Positions 62,829 through 64,000 of a stretch of DNA of 64,000 bases are shown one piece after another. The position numbers were made by a program, and so were the translations under genes. The stretch lies in the NCBI RefSeq assembly GCF_050947875.1, contig NW_027460394.1:1-64000 (forward strand), given 5' to 3'. This DNA comes from Dermacentor variabilis. Taxonomy: Eukaryota; Arthropoda; Arachnida; Ixodida; Ixodidae. Positions within the stretch are counted from its first letter, which is position 1. Each line of letters begins with the position of its first letter. The notes below the pieces were generated by a model that was not told the DNA's origin, ran no database searches, and saw only the letters and a program-made list of their open reading frames with translations.

Positions 62829-64000
62829 TAAAAACGCGTTTTGGCACAAATCCATGTGCGGATGTTAAAAAGAGCAGCATCGGCATGCTTTTCACGTCGT
62901 TTGGTAGAAATCCACGCGCGCGTTCTGCCAAAAGCACCATTTGCATGCATATCGTGTGGTTTTGCAGAAAACTGCGTCCGCGTCTACCAAAAGATGCATG
63001 CGCATGCTTAAAACGCGTTTTGGCACAAATCCATGTGCGGGTGCTAAAAAGAGCAGCATCGGCATGCTTTTCACGTCGTTTGGTAGAAATCCACACGCGC
63101 GTTCTGCCAAAAGCACCATTTGCATGCCTATTGTGTGGTTTTGCAGAAAACAGCGTCCGCGTCTACCAAAAGATCCATGCGCATGCTTAAAACGCGCTTT
63201 GGCACAAATCCATGTGCGGATGTTAAAAAGAGCAGCATCGGCATGCTTTTCACGTCGTTTGGTAGAAATCCACGCGCGCGTTCTGCCAAAAGCACCATTT
63301 GCATGCATATCGTGTGGTTTTGCAGAAAACAGCGTCCACGTCTACCAAAAGACGAATGAGCATGCTTAAAACGCGCTTTGGCACAAATCCATGTGCGGAT
63401 GTTAAAAAGAGCAGCATCGGCATGCTTTTCACGTAGTTTGGTAGAAATCCACGCGCGCGTTCTGCCAAAAGCACCATTTGCATGCCTATCGTGTGGTTTT
63501 GCAGAAAACTGCGTCCGCGTCTACCAAAAGATGCATGCGCATGCTTAAAACGCGCTTTGGCACAAATCCATGTGCGGATGCTAAAAAGAGCAGCATCGGC
63601 ATGCTTTTCACGTCGTTTGGTAGAAATCCACGCGCTCGTTCTGCCAAACGCACCATTTGCATGCATATCGTGTGGTTTTGCAGAAAACTGCGTCCGCGTC
63701 TATCAAAAGATGCATGCGCATGCTAAAAACGCGTTTTGGCACAAATCCATGTGCGGGTGCTAAAAAGAGCAGCATCGGCATGCTTTTCACGTCGTTTGGT
63801 AGAAATCCACGCGCGCGTTCTGCCAAAAGCACCATTTGCATGCATATCGTGTGGTTTTGCAGAAAACTGCGTCCACGTCTACCAAAAGATGCATGCGCAT
63901 GCTTAAAACGCGCTTTGGCACAAATCCATGTGCGGATGTTAAAAAGAGCAGCATCGGCATGCTTTTCACGTTGTTTGGTAGAAATCCACGCGCGCGTTCT

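Larger units (their letters stand above)
1..64000 (+). repeat. Satellite array, 179-bp monomer, about 357 head-to-tail copies
   Basis: The same 179-bp motif recurs from end to end, always in the same orientation. Landmarks such as the CACGCGCGCGT run, the GCATGC sites and the AAAACGCG motif return every 179 bases, apart from occasional small indels. No unique sequence, inverted block or mobile element interrupts the array. Neighbouring monomers differ by a handful of substitutions, and variant types recur in patterned order. The consensus composition counted by hand is 45 A, 45 C, 44 G and 45 T (49.7% GC). Long uniform arrays of this kind are known from eukaryotic centromeres, pericentromeres, subtelomeres and B chromosomes. 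Which of these applies, and in which organism, cannot be read from the window. The array continues past both edges. Confidence 0.99.
60692..64000 (+). repeat. 10-monomer higher-order repeat, two tandem copies (1,790-bp period)
   Basis: Bases 60692-62210 and 62482-64000 are identical except for one site, T at 61541 against A at 63331, over 1,519 aligned bases. The second copy is cut by the window edge. Private features in both copies include GTCTGCCAAAAG near 61014 and 62804, AGATCCATGC near 61381 and 63171, the cluster GACGAATGAG near 61561 and 63351, CACGTAGTTTGG near 61640 and 63430, and CGCTCGTTC near 61844 and 63634. Neighbouring monomers within one copy differ far more than this, so the duplication is recent or is kept uniform by conversion. 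Confidence 0.93.

Noticed and set aside
1..64000. Hundreds of open reading frames of 60-274 codons on both strands
   Set aside because: They start every 179 bases, overlap one another in several frames and on both strands, and have no start context, intron pattern or third-position bias that I can see. The predicted peptides are frame-shifted readings of the same satellite.
1..64000. CRISPR array
   Set aside because: Repeats are contiguous with no unique spacers, and the 179-bp unit is far larger than a CRISPR repeat.
1..64000. Tandem gene family such as 5S rRNA, tRNA, histone or a repeat-domain protein
   Set aside because: No rRNA or tRNA features are recognisable, and a 179-bp unit (not a multiple of three) with internal stops in each frame does not suit a protein repeat domain.
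1..64000. Telomeric or subtelomeric simple repeats
   Set aside because: No TTAGGG-, TTTAGGG- or TTGGGG-type tracts were seen.

Overview
The whole window is one uninterrupted tandem satellite array. A 179-bp monomer runs head to tail in one orientation from the first base to the last, about 357 copies. I find no convincing protein gene, RNA gene, transposon, CRISPR array, telomere repeat or unique sequence. Such an array is typical of a eukaryotic centromeric, pericentromeric, subtelomeric or B-chromosome block. I do not recognise the satellite family and will not name a species. A monomer close to nucleosome length resembles many plant and animal centromeric satellites, but this is an analogy, not an identification.

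The repeat is nested. Each monomer is three diverged copies of an ancestral unit of about 60 bp (A, 60 bp; B, 60 bp; C, 59 bp), all ending in GCATGC and about 62-68% identical to each other by hand alignment. Monomers fall into recognisable variant types, which are arranged in higher-order repeats. These include a 3-monomer (537 bp) pattern at the left end, a 12-monomer tandem duplication at about 17.1-21.5 kb, a 6-monomer unit at 34.6-36.7 kb, a 5-monomer unit at 47.1-48.6 kb, an 18-monomer unit at 50.2-56.2 kb, and a 10-monomer unit at 60.7-64.0 kb whose two copies differ by one base in 1,519. Blocks sharing private mutations also recur at long range, for example 38.4-40.7 kb with 56.9-59.1 kb. 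The array is therefore a mosaic of duplications of different sizes and ages.

Region by region: 1-1.45 kb shows the 3-monomer pattern. The stretch 1.45-6.8 kb is rich in single-base indels, and 6.8-13.9 kb is more regular. A second indel-rich stretch spans 13.9-17.1 kb. From 17.1 to 64 kb the array is very regular, with near-perfect higher-order duplications, and most remaining indels are one inherited deletion that marks 11 monomers. The right end carries unusual monomers with clustered substitutions, present in both copies of the 10-monomer unit.

The many open reading frames on both strands are a by-product of a stop-poor repeat, since the same DNA is open in several overlapping frames. The consensus is about 50% GC and rich in CpG (observed/expected about 1.36), yet many recurrent variants are CpG transitions. 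The unit junctions carry palindromes and alternating purine-pyrimidine runs. The best candidates for a second look are the nested hierarchy, the periodic A-tracts and palindromes, and the long-range mosaic of higher-order repeats.
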